Shown: piece by piece, positions 27,380 through 36,532 of the stretch
Layout of the letters: each line of letters begins with the position of its first letter
Position numbering within the stretch: position 1 is the first letter of the stretch
From: Rhodopirellula bahusiensis
GTDB lineage: Bacteria; Planctomycetota; Planctomycetia; Pirellulales; Pirellulaceae
DNA length: 59,949 nt
Assembly: GCF_002727185.1 (NCBI RefSeq)
Contig: NZ_NIZW01000036.1
Location: 1-59,949 of the forward strand
Direction of reading: 5' to 3'
Made by a program: the position numbers and the translations under genes
The notes under the pieces: generated by a model
Databases searched by the model: none
What the model was told of the DNA's origin: nothing
What the model saw: the letters and a program-made list of their open reading frames with translations, nothing else

Positions 27380-27991
27380 ATGGAAAAGACCGCTCCTGTG
27401 AAATGCCCGTGCGGATTCGGGTTTCGGATCCGTCGTGAAGCGGTCGGGAACCGAGTGATTTGCCCGAACTGCGAAAAGGGCCACGACATCCCGGCGGAAT
27501 GGATTCGGCGGTTTGATCCGTCGCCCGGCCAGCCCGTCGATCCTTCGACCGCTTCGGTCGTCCCCCAGCCAATGGCTCCGGCGCCGAAGCCCGCGGTGGC
27601 TCAAGCGGAGTTGGCATCGTCAGTCGCCAACGCTCCCGCGACGCCGGAAGCATTCAATGCCTATCAGTCGGCGATTTCAATGAATGGCGAATCGCGCGTG
27701 CGACCGACGACCGTTGCACGAGACGGGAAGTCCAGGTTTTGGGCCTTGGAGACGTGTGCTTTTATACTGAAGTGCTCCGCGGTATTGATCGTGGCGCTTT
27801 GGTTGATCAGCAGCATTGGAGTCTTTCTTTTTGGATTGGCCAACGGCGGCAGCGACGTCATCGCCACTTTGATCCCGTTGGGCGTCACCACCGTGAGCGT
27901 GTTGTTGTTCGGCGTTTTGCTTTGGGCTGTCGCGGAGGTCATCGCCGTTCTTTTGGCGATCGAAGAGAACACTCGCAATGGCCGTCGTTGA
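27380..27991 (+). CDS. Zinc-ribbon plus two-TM membrane protein of unknown function
   Basis: 203 aa. The N-terminus has a zinc-ribbon-like pattern, CPCGFGFRIRREAVGNRVIC followed by PNC, with Cys-x-Cys and Cys-x2-Cys knuckles, of a type frequent in planctomycetes. A Pro/Ala-rich linker follows (about 50-115), then two TM helices (ILKCSAVLIVALWLISSIGV and VTTVSVLLFGVLLWAVAEVI). The role is unknown. It stands alone; the downstream sequence runs into a repeat. Confidence 0.75.
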   Translation: MEKTAPVKCPCGFGFRIRREAVGNRVICPNCEKGHDIPAEWIRRFDPSPGQPVDPSTASVVPQPMAPAPKPAVAQAELASSVANAPATPEAFNAYQSAISMNGESRVRPTTVARDGKSRFWALETCAFILKCSAVLIVALWLISSIGVFLFGLANGGSDVIATLIPLGVTTVSVLLFGVLLWAVAEVIAVLLAIEENTRNGRR

Positions 27992-28468
27992 CCAAAACGG
28001 GTAGGCAGAAGTTTCAGCTCATTAGCCGGCTTGGCCTAGCAGCCTGTTGATTGAATGAGCCGTACCGCGTTAGCGGCGGTTAACCAGATGCCAACCGGAG
28101 CTAACGCCCATCGGCTAATTGTTGTCATTTGGTCTACAACTAAATCAACAGCCCGCTAGCCACGGTTCCCTCGCACAACTGGGGTGAGTGCCAAGGCAAT
28201 CAACGAGATTTGACCAAATCATTCCTGCTCAGCCGCGATTGGAATGTGGCCCGCTCTGGTGCTGCGTCAAAGCCAAGATTGGCGGGTGTGACCTGCTGTT
28301 CGTTCATTTCTAAGCAACGGCCGATCCAACGCTACCGAACGATGCACGGATCAATGCGGCAGACGATCAATCCCGTTCGGGCTTTTGACAAGACTCGTTG
28401 CCTCGTCCACGACGATGTTGATGGGACAGAGGCATCGACAATCACCCATCGCAAACGAAGGATATCTG
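27992..28468. other. Intergenic gap holding a dispersed repeat
   Basis: About 475 bp. It contains the inverted-repeat element at 28036-28159; the remaining part up to the peroxiredoxin gene has no supported gene. AAGGA at 28458-28462 is a likely ribosome site for the next gene. Confidence 0.4.
28036..28159. repeat. Dispersed intergenic repeat with inverted ends (copy 2, short form)
   Basis: The ends CTAGCAGCCTGTTGATT (28036-28052) and AATCAACAGCCCGCTAG (28143-28159) are inverted repeats with two mismatches, the same ends as the element at 88-415. The interior is different and contains GGAGCTAACGCCC, a motif also seen between GAPDH and arsJ. Confidence 0.7.
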
Positions 28469-29134
28469 ATGACCAGTCTCAAACAGCAAACCGAGGCACA
28501 GATCGAGAAGACTCGGCAAGCGAAACCAGAATTCATGCAGTCGGTCGATGAGCTCTTGGCGAAGGCGAAGGAGTTTCAGGAAGGTGGCAAAGCAACGGCC
28601 GTCGGCGAAGATGCCCCAGAGTTCGAATTGCCCAACGCGAAAGGTGAAACGGTGTCGCTCGCCAGCCTGCTGGAACGCGGGCCAGTCGTGGTGACGTTCT
28701 ATCGTGGCAGTTGGTGCCCGTATTGCAATCTGCAGCTCCGAGCGATGCAGCAACGTCTGCCAGAGATTCAGAACCTTGGTGCGGAGTTGGTCGCCATCAG
28801 CCCGCAGGTGCCGGATGAATCGTTGTCGCAAACCGAACGAGACGAACTCGAATTCGTTGTCCTTTCGGATCAAGACGCTCGTGTTGCCGAGCAATATGGC
28901 GTGGCCTGGCAAGTCCCGGACGTGTTGCTAGATCACATGGTCAAAGACCGAGGTCTTGAGCTGACAAAAATCAACAACGGCAACGGAAGTGTGCTGCCGA
29001 TTCCAGCGACCTTTGTCCTGTCGAATGATGGCGTGGTGGTCTGGCAATACGTGAACGTCGACTACCGAACGAGGGCCGAGCCCGACGACATCATCGCCGC
29101 ATTGCAACAGCTTTCGGTCGCGGCACCGGAGTAG
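28469..29134 (+). CDS. Peroxiredoxin-like (AhpC/TSA) protein
   Basis: 221 aa from ATG 28469, preceded by AAGGA at a suitable distance. An N-terminal helical part (about 1-50) precedes the thioredoxin-fold domain: GEDAPEFELPNAKGETVSL, then VVVTFYRGSWCPYCNLQLRA. The motif is CPYC rather than the single peroxidatic Cys of AhpC, as in the peroxiredoxin-like/thiol-disulfide subgroup. A long middle region (SDQDARVAEQYGVAWQVPD) and the cis-Pro motif (LPIPATFVLSNDG) follow. It probably reduces peroxides or disulfides in the cytoplasm, since no signal peptide is present. Confidence 0.85.
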   Translation: MTSLKQQTEAQIEKTRQAKPEFMQSVDELLAKAKEFQEGGKATAVGEDAPEFELPNAKGETVSLASLLERGPVVVTFYRGSWCPYCNLQLRAMQQRLPEIQNLGAELVAISPQVPDESLSQTERDELEFVVLSDQDARVAEQYGVAWQVPDVLLDHMVKDRGLELTKINNGNGSVLPIPATFVLSNDGVVVWQYVNVDYRTRAEPDDIIAALQQLSVAAPE

Positions 29135-29519
29135 TCAGGGGATGTTGAATTGGGGCGACTTTCAGTTCTTCATGTTAGCCGTTTGGGCATTAGCCCCGGT
29201 TCATTGGTGATGGAATTTCTCGGGTAGCGCCGGCAAAACAAAACGTCTTCCCTCACCACCGCGGAGGTCGTGTAGTTTTACTTCACCCTCCCTTCGGGAG
29301 GGTCGGACCGCTTCGGTCCGGGGAGGGTTACGCGCTGGATCCAATGCTGAGCCCTCCCCTCGACCCTCCCAAGGGGAGGGTGATGACAAATGCCTGGCAA
29401 TACAGCACCTGAAAACTGCACACCCGAAGCGGGGCGAGGGAGCCCGGATGTTTCAGCCGTCGTGGAACCATGGCTAACGCCAAGACTGCTAATAGATGGA
29501 CAGCCGGTAATTCCGTCGC
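29135..29519. other. Intergenic gap with a structured dispersed repeat
   Basis: About 385 bp between convergent genes. It carries GTTAGCCGTTTGGGCATTAG at about 29175-29194 (an inverted relative of the motif near 31010-31032) and the 158-bp repeat at 29264-29421. Confidence 0.4.
29264..29421. repeat. Structured dispersed repeat, about 160 bp (copy 1)
   Basis: Closely matches 49283-49449: both start GAGGTCGTG and end AAAACTGCAC, sharing TTCACCCTCCC, GGGTTACGCGCTGGATCCAA, GCCCTCCCCT and GGGTGATGACAAA. Internal hairpins include CCCTCCC/GGGAGGG and GGACCG/CGGTCC. The paired bases differ between copies in a compensatory way (GGACCG-CGGTCC here, GGCCCG-CGGGCC in the other), which suggests the fold matters. 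Confidence 0.85.
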
Positions 29520-30800
29520 TCAGACGTTGGCGATGTTGATCGTGGCTTCTTCGTTGGCTTCACCGGTTGTCGCGTGCTCGACCAATTGGGTTGGCAGCCA
29601 CAACGTGGAAACGAGGGCGGCGACGACCAACGCGGTGGATGTCCACAGACAGCCGGGCAGTCCCGCGTACAAATACACGACGCCCGACAGCAGTGTCCCA
29701 ACCAGTCGTCCGCAGGCGTTGGCCATGTAATAGAAGCCGACGTTCAAAGCGACTTGATCGGCATCGGTGTAGGCGAGAATCAGGTAGGAATGGATTGACG
29801 AGTTGACCGCGAAGACGACTCCGAACATCGCCAGTCCGATCAGGATGGTGGCTGTTGGATGGAAGTCGACTTGAATGGCGGCAGCCATCGCCGCGGAGAC
29901 AACCGCCAGAGCGAATCCCCAGATTTGTGCCGCTCTTGCTTTGGTTTCGACGCCGCCGCTCTTGCGAATCAGCCGAGGTGCGAGCGCTTGGACGAACCCA
30001 TAGCCGATCACCCATGCCGCCAAGAACGCACCCACGCCGGCGAATCCCCAGTTCAGTTGCGATGCGAGAAAGATCGGCAGTCCGACGACGAACCAGACAT
30101 CGCGGGAACTGAACAGGAAGAACCGGGCGATCGACAGCACGTTCACTTCGCGGCTCTTCGCGAAAAGCTGAGTGAATTTGGTTTTCGCTTTGGTTCGCCC
30201 CATGTCAGCGTCCAACATGAAGACGGCGCAGATCAGAATGATGGCCAACACCGTGGCCATCGCCCACAACGACGCAGTGAATCCCAGTCCGCTCAGCAAG
30301 ACTCCACCAAGCAGGAAGCCCAGGCCTTTGAGTGCGTTCTTGGATCCGGTCAGGACCGCGACCCATTTGAAAAGTGCGGTTTGGTTTTCCGCTTCGTTGT
30401 CGCCTTTGACCAACAGTTTGACGGCGCTCTTGGAACTCATTTTGGTGAGGTCCTTGGCGATTCCCGACAACGCCTGGCTGGCCATCACGTAGGCGACCGA
30501 GAACCCCGTCGCCCAAGTGGGTTGGACAAAGGAAAGCATGATCAGTGCAATCACCTGAATCGCCAGTCCCGCGTACAGGGTGATGCGAAGCCCCATGCGG
30601 GAACCGATCCAGCCACCGAACAGGTTCGTGAGAATGCCGCAGAATTCGTACAGCAAAAACAGGAACGCGAGACTGACGGGCGTGTATCCGAGCTGGTGAA
30701 AGTACAGCAGCACGAGCATGCGGAGCGCACCGTCGCTGAGCGTGAATCCCCAGTACGCGGCGGTCACGAGAGAGTAATTGCGAACGTCCATCGAACTCAT
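29520..30800 (-). CDS. arsJ: ArsJ, organoarsenical (1-arseno-3-phosphoglycerate) efflux MFS permease
   Basis: 426 aa from ATG 30800 (ATG 30791 also possible). It is an MFS-type protein with about 12 hydrophobic segments, opening MDVRNYSLVTAAYWGFTLSDGALRM, which fits ArsJ. The family marker LFGGWIGSRMGLR lies between early helices. ArsJ exports 1-arseno-3-phosphoglycerate made by the partner GAPDH, giving arsenate resistance. GAPDH and ArsR lie upstream on the same strand. The gap to GAPDH (about 250 bp) is occupied by a dispersed repeat, so cotranscription is probable but not tight. Confidence 0.88.
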   Translation of the reverse strand: MSSMDVRNYSLVTAAYWGFTLSDGALRMLVLLYFHQLGYTPVSLAFLFLLYEFCGILTNLFGGWIGSRMGLRITLYAGLAIQVIALIMLSFVQPTWATGFSVAYVMASQALSGIAKDLTKMSSKSAVKLLVKGDNEAENQTALFKWVAVLTGSKNALKGLGFLLGGVLLSGLGFTASLWAMATVLAIILICAVFMLDADMGRTKAKTKFTQLFAKSREVNVLSIARFFLFSSRDVWFVVGLPIFLASQLNWGFAGVGAFLAAWVIGYGFVQALAPRLIRKSGGVETKARAAQIWGFALAVVSAAMAAAIQVDFHPTATILIGLAMFGVVFAVNSSIHSYLILAYTDADQVALNVGFYYMANACGRLVGTLLSGVVYLYAGLPGCLWTSTALVVAALVSTLWLPTQLVEHATTGEANEEATINIANV

Positions 30801-30863
30801 TCTGGATGCGATGAAAGGTGGTGACAGATCACGAAAAATGCGTTGGACACGCCAACTCGAATC

Positions 30864-31053
30864 AGTAGCTTGTTGATTGTGTTGTAGGTTGGCCAATCTT
30901 GGCCGACATTCACAACTCTGGCGGGCAAGAGTGCCCGTCCTACATGCGTTGAGACGTCATTGACGACTCGATCATTGGCTCCTCTGACCCGGTTCTGGTG
31001 TGGTGGAACCGGGGCTAACGCCCAAACGGCTAGTGAAATTGACAGCCCTTTAG
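30864..31053. repeat. Dispersed intergenic repeat (copy 3, unoccupied relative of 88-415)
   Basis: Left end CAGTAGCTTGTTGATT (30863-30878) and interior match copy 1 closely through about 30975, without the 196-bp insertion. A different right half with GGGGCTAACGCCC follows, and the right end AATTGACAGCCCTTTAG (31038-31054 approx.) resembles the inverted end of the family. This end overlaps the GAPDH stop codon. Confidence 0.65.
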
Positions 31054-32066
31054 GCGGTAGGAAGTGTGGTGGCAACCTTTTTGACCAATTCCATCATGCG
31101 GTTCGCGTAGCCCACCTCGTTGTCATACCAAGCGAGAATTTTGACTTGCGTGTCGTTGACCACCATGGTCGATGGCCCGTCGACGATTCCCGAGCGGATG
31201 TCGTTGACGTAGTCGGCTGAGACGAGCGGTTTCTCTTCAAAACCGAGGATGCCTTTCAAGGAGCTCGCGGCGGCGGACTTCAGTAGTTCGTTGACTTCTT
31301 CAACGCTGGTTTTCTTTTTGACCTCAAACACGCAGTCCGTCAGCGACGCATTGAGCAGCGGAATTCGCACGGCGAGCCCATTCAGTTTGCCTTGCAGTTC
31401 CGGGTAGATCATCGTGATCGCTTTCGCGGATCCCGTCGTGGTTGGGATCAACGAGTTCAGGCAAGAGCGTGCCCGCCGGAGGTCTTTGTGCGGGGCGTCG
31501 ACCACGACTTGCGTGTTGGTAACGTCGTGCAGCGTTGTGATCACGCCGTGCTGGATGCCGATGTTTTCGTGAATGACTTTGACGACCGGTGCCAAACAGT
31601 TTGTTGTGCACGAAGCGGCCGTGACGATGTGGTTCGTTTGCGGATCATAGAGATGATCGTTGCATCCCATCACGACATTGAGTGCCCCGTCTTTGACTGG
31701 TGCCGCCACGACGACTTTGCGGACACCATGTTCGAAGTAAGGATTCAGTGTCTCGGGCGTGCGGAACTTGCCAGAGGATTCGACGACGATGTCGACGCCG
31801 AGTTCTTTCCAAGGCACCTGATCTGGGCTGGCTTCGGAGCTGACCGAGATGGACTTGCCGTCAACCGTGATTGTCTTGGCATCCGAGTCGATGTCGTGAT
31901 GCCAGCGTCCGTGAACGGAGTCGAACTCGAGCAAGTGAGCACACGTTTCCGCGTCTCCTTTGAGTTCATTGATGTGGACGATTTCGAATTCGGGGAAGTC
32001 CCACGCGGCACGCATCCCGAGTCGGCCCATGCGGCCAAAACCATTGATACCAACACGAATCGTCAT
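31050..32066 (-). CDS. gapdh: Glyceraldehyde-3-phosphate dehydrogenase of the ars operon
   Basis: 338 aa, a full-length type I GAPDH. The NAD-binding start is [19 protein letters not shown], the catalytic motif is [11 protein letters not shown], and the C-terminus has the expected [16 protein letters not shown]. In operons with arsJ, this isozyme uses arsenate in place of phosphate to make unstable 1-arseno-3-phosphoglycerate for export. It starts 14 nt after arsR and is followed by arsJ. It is more likely this specialised isozyme than the central glycolytic enzyme; the context carries that inference. Confidence 0.92.
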   Translation of the reverse strand: MTIRVGINGFGRMGRLGMRAAWDFPEFEIVHINELKGDAETCAHLLEFDSVHGRWHHDIDSDAKTITVDGKSISVSSEASPDQVPWKELGVDIVVESSGKFRTPETLNPYFEHGVRKVVVAAPVKDGALNVVMGCNDHLYDPQTNHIVTAASCTTNCLAPVVKVIHENIGIQHGVITTLHDVTNTQVVVDAPHKDLRRARSCLNSLIPTTTGSAKAITMIYPELQGKLNGLAVRIPLLNASLTDCVFEVKKKTSVEEVNELLKSAAASSLKGILGFEEKPLVSADYVNDIRSGIVDGPSTMVVNDTQVKILAWYDNEVGYANRMMELVKKVATTLPTA

Positions 32067-32080
32067 TCGATTTGCTTTCG

Positions 32081-32443
32081 TTATTTCTTGGAGGACTTGG
32101 GTGGCTGTTTGGCCGGCGGTGGTTTGTCACAGCACTCCGTCGTGATGCACAGTTCCGGACGGCCCTGGCAACAATCCTCGATCAAGAAACCCATCAGGCA
32201 GTTGATGCCCTGCGAGTTCAGCGAGTAAATGATCGAACGGCCGTCTTTTCGCGAATTCACCAAGCCCGCGTGAGCGAGCTCTTTGAGGTGAAACGACAAC
32301 GTGGCCGAGGAGATGTCCAATTTCTTGGCGATTTCGCCCGCCGCGTACCCATCGTCGCCCGCTTTGACGAGCAAGCGAAAGACAGCCAAACGAGATTCCT
32401 GAGCGAGTGCGGAAAGTGCCACGACGGCTTCTTTTATTTCCAT
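32081..32443 (-). CDS. arsR: ArsR-family arsenical repressor
   Basis: 120 aa from ATG 32443; the frame extends upstream but the extension is not family-like. A winged helix-turn-helix follows the family pattern: [17 protein letters not shown], then [20 protein letters not shown], then [16 protein letters not shown]. The C-terminus carries a Cys cluster ([10 protein letters not shown] and TECC) that could bind As(III), placed differently from the classical Cys-x-Cys in the DNA-binding helix. It should repress arsR-gapdh-arsJ until arsenite binds. A tandem motif lies just upstream of its start. Confidence 0.9.
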   Translation of the reverse strand: MEIKEAVVALSALAQESRLAVFRLLVKAGDDGYAAGEIAKKLDISSATLSFHLKELAHAGLVNSRKDGRSIIYSLNSQGINCLMGFLIEDCCQGRPELCITTECCDKPPPAKQPPKSSKK

Positions 32444-32446
32444 GGT

Positions 32447-32462
32447 TATCAAAATATCAAAG
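32447..32462 (-). promoter_or_regulatory. Candidate ArsR operator
   Basis: Two tandem octamers, TATCAAAA and TATCAAAG on the plus strand, sit 3 to 19 nt upstream of the arsR start. They are AT-rich in otherwise GC-rich DNA and in the position of an autoregulatory operator. The assignment is positional inference. Confidence 0.35.
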
Positions 32463-32652
32463 GGTTTTGGTTGTGTCCACCCATCCGAGTGCGGGGCAAA
32501 ACACACTAGCAAACAGCACCGATTCGCTGATGGCAGCACGGCGCAGTTGCTCGCAGAAACCGGTGCGAAGGCACATCGGCTGATAGTTTGAGCTCTATGA
32601 ACGACGCGTTCGACCAAGTCATCCGAGGTTCACGCGGTCCACACCGTCGGTC

Positions 32653-33078
32653 TCAGAGATCTTTGCTGAGCGTGGTCATCATCGATCGAGCTCGGCTGGT
32701 CCTGCCATTCAGCAGAGCGGGCGGCAAGGACTCGGCGTTGAACGTGGTGTAGCCTTCCAGCAGCTTTGAGTCCATTTCGTCCAACGGACGGAACGCCATG
32801 GACCAGTCTTCAAAACTTCTAGTTTTGATTTCATCCTGGTACATCACATCAACACATGTGTGTCGTTCATCCATCTCGATGACGCGCATCAGGTCTTCGA
32901 CGTCTTTTTTTTCGCCTTCGAGAAGTTGCATGAATTCTCGTGTTCGGGCGCTGTGTAGCAGGATGCCAGTCACGTTCAGTCGGGCATTCTTCTCCCGCGA
33001 CAATTTCAAAAGACCATCGAGATCTTCCATCGTCATGATGCGGGTCGCCACGCTGCAATATACTAATTCAGTCAACAT
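32653..33078 (-). CDS. Short BLUF-domain blue-light photoreceptor
   Basis: 141 aa from ATG 33078. Essentially only a BLUF domain: LTELVYCSVA supplies the flavin-side tyrosine, SREKNARLNVTGILL supplies the conserved Asn, and REFMQLLEG supplies the conserved Gln; RHTCVDVMYQDEIKTRSFED and W follow. The FAD chromophore and hydrogen-bond switch are family knowledge. No output domain is attached, so signalling must be through a partner. It lies between the ars operon and the type-1-secretion-like genes on the same strand, 72 nt before the TolC-like gene's end, without obvious coupling. Confidence 0.9.
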   Translation of the reverse strand: MLTELVYCSVATRIMTMEDLDGLLKLSREKNARLNVTGILLHSARTREFMQLLEGEKKDVEDLMRVIEMDERHTCVDVMYQDEIKTRSFEDWSMAFRPLDEMDSKLLEGYTTFNAESLPPALLNGRTSRARSMMTTLSKDL

Positions 33079-33150
33079 GATCTTCCCTTGAGATGCGTCT
33101 TTGCCCAACAGTTTTACACCCGGGGTCGCTGGTGGGAACCGCAATCAAGA

Positions 33151-34884
33151 TCATTCGGCGTTTTGACGAGCGTTCGACTCGTGCAGATCCCAATCCTTGA
33201 GTCGAGCCTTGGACTGAGCGTCTTCGATGTCATGCAGGTCCAGCGACGTGGGCAAATCGCTGGGAGGTAGTTCGGACACCGTCATGGCTTGTTCGAGAGG
33301 ATCCAAGCCAAGTGCGATTTGCATCTGAGCGAGCGCGGCAAACCAGTTCTGCTGGGCCTCGATCAGTTTGATTTCGGTCTCGTTGGCTTTCGTTTCCAAC
33401 AGATTCAAATAGATCAGGTCAATCTTGCCCCGTTCAAACGCGAATCGGTATCGATCCAGCGTGTCGATACTGGCTCGCAGGGACGCTTCGGCTTGCTCAA
33501 CGATTTGGCCGGACAGCGTCAACGCGTTGTAGGCGGTTTGCAGTTCGACGCCGATCTTGTCGCGAACCAATCGAAGTTTCTGGTTCGTTTGTGCGATCTT
33601 GGCCGTGGTCGATTGAACTTTTCCGCGAGCCTTGCGACGTTGGATCGGGACTTCGCTGGTGAAGCCGATCAGCAATTCGAATTCGCCTTTGTCGTCGGAC
33701 TTGGTTGCTGGTTCGCCCATGTCCTGGGACGCCTCGGCGATGAAGTCCAGTCGAGGGAGCATTTCGTTGCAGGCGAGTTGACGATCGAGTTGGATGCCTC
33801 GGATTTGAAACTGCAGGATCTGCGGTTCGGGGCGTCTCGATAGGGCGGCGGCGAGATCCGATTGGAAGTCACCAGGCGGTGGCGGCTGGATCGCGGGAAA
33901 TCTTAGCGGGATCCATTCGTCGTCGGGAACGATTGGTCGACCCGCATCGTCGCGAAGGAACAGGCCAAGCTTGAACGCGGTCTCGCGATACTTGCGTTCC
34001 GTTTCCAAAACCTTGGTCGAACGCTCGGCGATGAGTTGTTGATTGAGGATCAGATCAATCTCAGCGAACTTGCCCGCTTCCACGCCGGCTTCGTATTGCT
34101 TGCCGCGTTCCTCGGCCAACTTCAGAAGTTCCTGTTGGGCTTGCAGAGCCGATCCGGCGGCGACCCATTGCCAGTAGTTCGTGGTGGCATCCAGAGAGAC
34201 TTCCAACAAAGCTTGCTGCACGGTCGGTCCAACCGCTTGGCGTGCCAACGAGGCTTGGAAGACAGCGACACGTTGCGGATCGATCGCGCGACCTTGCAGC
34301 AGCGGCTGAATGATCGAGGCTTTGAATTCGCCCGCGTCATCAGTTTGCCGTTCCTTGTACCAAGGTTGGTAGAAACCGCGTCCGATTCGGTAGCCAGCTT
34401 CGACATAGCCGCCCCACCAAGTTTGCCGAGCGAGTTTCAAACCGTTGCGATAATTTTCGTAGTAGCCCGTGGGTTCGGCCAAAGAGTACGCATTGAATTT
34501 GACGTCGTAGGCACCGTGTGCGGAAAGCAGTTCGCCATTCGTCAATCCAGATTGCTGGCGAGCTTGAAGAATTTCAGGGTACGACCGATAGACGCTGGCG
34601 ATGACATCGGCCAAGACGAGTGCGTCTTCGTTGGTTGCTTCAGCAGCGACGCCGGATTCCGCGTCGGCATCCAATGCCAACGGTTCCATCGTTTGTTCCG
34701 AAGCGGGCTGTGCGGATGGCTGTGTTGCTGATTCAGCGACACCGTCTTGCGCAACCGTGAGGAATTGCTTGAACGACAGCGAGTCGGATTCGATCATCGC
34801 GTCGGCGGTCGGATCGTCGGCGCGGGCGAAGTGGGGCGTCGCGAACGATGAGGTGAGCAAGGCGAGCGAAGCCAGGACCTTCAT
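33151..34884 (-). CDS. TolC-like outer-membrane efflux protein
   Basis: 577 aa from ATG 34884, chosen because MKVLASLALLTSSFATPHFARA is a clear signal peptide; a longer reading frame would overlap the upstream adaptor gene. Two halves of outer-membrane-factor repeats are visible (LQQ-type helices such as VQQALLEVSLDATTNYWQWV and LVRDKIGVELQTAYNALTLS). An acidic/Ala-rich region occupies about residues 30-85. The expected product is a trimeric outer-membrane channel with a periplasmic tunnel. It is third in an ABC/HlyD/TolC set on the minus strand. Confidence 0.85.
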   Translation of the reverse strand: MKVLASLALLTSSFATPHFARADDPTADAMIESDSLSFKQFLTVAQDGVAESATQPSAQPASEQTMEPLALDADAESGVAAEATNEDALVLADVIASVYRSYPEILQARQQSGLTNGELLSAHGAYDVKFNAYSLAEPTGYYENYRNGLKLARQTWWGGYVEAGYRIGRGFYQPWYKERQTDDAGEFKASIIQPLLQGRAIDPQRVAVFQASLARQAVGPTVQQALLEVSLDATTNYWQWVAAGSALQAQQELLKLAEERGKQYEAGVEAGKFAEIDLILNQQLIAERSTKVLETERKYRETAFKLGLFLRDDAGRPIVPDDEWIPLRFPAIQPPPPGDFQSDLAAALSRRPEPQILQFQIRGIQLDRQLACNEMLPRLDFIAEASQDMGEPATKSDDKGEFELLIGFTSEVPIQRRKARGKVQSTTAKIAQTNQKLRLVRDKIGVELQTAYNALTLSGQIVEQAEASLRASIDTLDRYRFAFERGKIDLIYLNLLETKANETEIKLIEAQQNWFAALAQMQIALGLDPLEQAMTVSELPPSDLPTSLDLHDIEDAQSKARLKDWDLHESNARQNAE

Positions 34885-34958
34885 CACGCTGCGGTGCGCG
34901 GCGCGACTTCCGAGACGGTTGGGGTGGGAAACCGTGGAGTTTGCGGCGCAGGCTGACT

Positions 34959-36308
34959 TTACGCTTTGGGCAATTTGACCTTTGACGCTTTGTCGTTTGA
35001 CTTCTCGGGTTCCTGGTCGGCAACCACCGGCGGGAATCCATTCAATTGACGCCATATCTCTCGGCCCAGTGGAACACGGTTCAAGAGCACCCAGCCATTT
35101 GCGCGGACACCCTGTCGGAGATATCGGTCATCTGGCCAACCATTCTCCCGATCAAAATGATTATCCGGGGTCACCAGCACGCGAAAATATCCTCTTCCAT
35201 CGTCGGTCGGGAAGACTCGGTTGACTTTGCCGCCAAAGGTGCCAACGGCGACGGAGGGCCACCCGACAAACTGAACCGCGGGCCAGCCTTCGAATTGCAA
35301 GCGAACTTGGGCCCCTTCCTGGACCAAAGGCATGTCGTTGCCGCTGACTTTCATCTCGACCGCCAATTCATCGGTGTCGGGAACGATCACAAATAGCTGG
35401 TCACCTTCCTTGATCGTGTCGCTGCCTTCGACACCGAACCATTGTTGGATGCGGCCCGAACGTGGGGCACGAATTTCCAATCGGTCGAGTTCGCCACGTT
35501 TGTTCCGCAGATCCAGGATCTCTTTTTCGATTGTGTTGATCTTCTGCATCGCGTCGAGAACCTTTTGTTCGGCGTCTCGGTTCTTGATCGCAATGTCTTG
35601 CAGTTTCGCTTCGATCTCTTCTTCCTTCGAAATCAGCGAGGCCGACAATTCGTGAACCGCGTTTTGAGCCTTTTGCACCTTGGCGTTCTGCGACTCAACC
35701 GCTTGTCGTTTGCTGAACAATTCCTCGCGAGAGACCAAGCCTTTGTCGGCGACGTCCTCCGCGATTCGCAATTGATTGCGTTTGTCTTGCAGTTCCGCCT
35801 CCATGGATGTCACTTCGTTTTTGGCCTGCTCCCATTTTTGTTTGGAGGCCTCGAGGTCTTGTTTCAATGATTCAGTCAAACTCTTTCCGCCGTTCTCTTG
35901 CAACAAAACGGCTTGCTTGGCGACTTCCAGACCAGACAGTGCCGCGGCTTCCTTGGATTCCATCGCGATGATTTGCGTGTCGATTTGCGAGACGCCATCA
36001 ACCGCGAACGGGGACAATCGCAGCAGCAGTTCGTCTTGTTCGACGTAGCTGCCTTCTCGCAGACCCGCCTTCACAAAATCCACGACGCCTTTGGAGGGGC
36101 TGCGGACGGGTTGCGGGCGTTCTTGAGGATCGATCGCAACCACCGTTCCGACGCCTCTCGCGGTTTGTTGCCATGGGACGAACAGCATCGCAATGATCGA
36201 CAGCACCAAGCCGACAAAGGTGACTTTGCCGACGAACCGGATCCAATTCCCGGTGCGGACGAGTTGCATCGATGCGAAGTCGTCGGATGAATGAAGGCCG
36301 TGAATCAT
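34959..36308 (-). CDS. HlyD-family periplasmic adaptor (membrane fusion protein)
   Basis: 449 aa. One N-terminal TM (KVTFVGLVLSIIAMLFVPW) is followed by a beta-barrel/lipoyl region (PVRSPSKGVVDFVKAGLREG), a long helical hairpin rich in Lys/Glu (about 120-270), the returning lipoyl strand (LEIRAPRSGRIQQWFG) and the C-terminal beta domain. This is the layout of type 1 secretion adaptors that bridge an inner-membrane ABC protein to TolC. The tail (EPEKSNDKASKVKLPKA) is basic. It lies 74 nt upstream of the TolC-like gene start and 224 nt after the ABC gene, on the same strand. Confidence 0.88.
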   Translation of the reverse strand: MIHGLHSSDDFASMQLVRTGNWIRFVGKVTFVGLVLSIIAMLFVPWQQTARGVGTVVAIDPQERPQPVRSPSKGVVDFVKAGLREGSYVEQDELLLRLSPFAVDGVSQIDTQIIAMESKEAAALSGLEVAKQAVLLQENGGKSLTESLKQDLEASKQKWEQAKNEVTSMEAELQDKRNQLRIAEDVADKGLVSREELFSKRQAVESQNAKVQKAQNAVHELSASLISKEEEIEAKLQDIAIKNRDAEQKVLDAMQKINTIEKEILDLRNKRGELDRLEIRAPRSGRIQQWFGVEGSDTIKEGDQLFVIVPDTDELAVEMKVSGNDMPLVQEGAQVRLQFEGWPAVQFVGWPSVAVGTFGGKVNRVFPTDDGRGYFRVLVTPDNHFDRENGWPDDRYLRQGVRANGWVLLNRVPLGREIWRQLNGFPPVVADQEPEKSNDKASKVKLPKA

Positions 36309-36532
36309 GAGTTGGCGCGGGGTGAATGGTTTAGCGATTCAAAACGTCGTCGGAGTCGTCTGGCAGTCACATTGTGTTTGAGCCGAGCAACACGGGGCGT
36401 CCGGTGCGGTGGAACTGGAGGGCTTGCGCCCGGCCGCTAGCAGTTGATGTCGGGAAGGCAGTTGATGTCGGGGAATTCGTGCGGGGCGGTTCCGATGGGT
36501 TCGAAACGCGATGGTGGCGGATTCGATCAGTG

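Noticed and set aside
29859..30824. Long plus-strand frame opposite arsJ
   Set aside because: Antisense shadow of a clear MFS transporter.
31050..32066. Central glycolytic gapA
   Set aside because: Sequence alone cannot exclude it, but placement between arsR and arsJ fits the ars isozyme.
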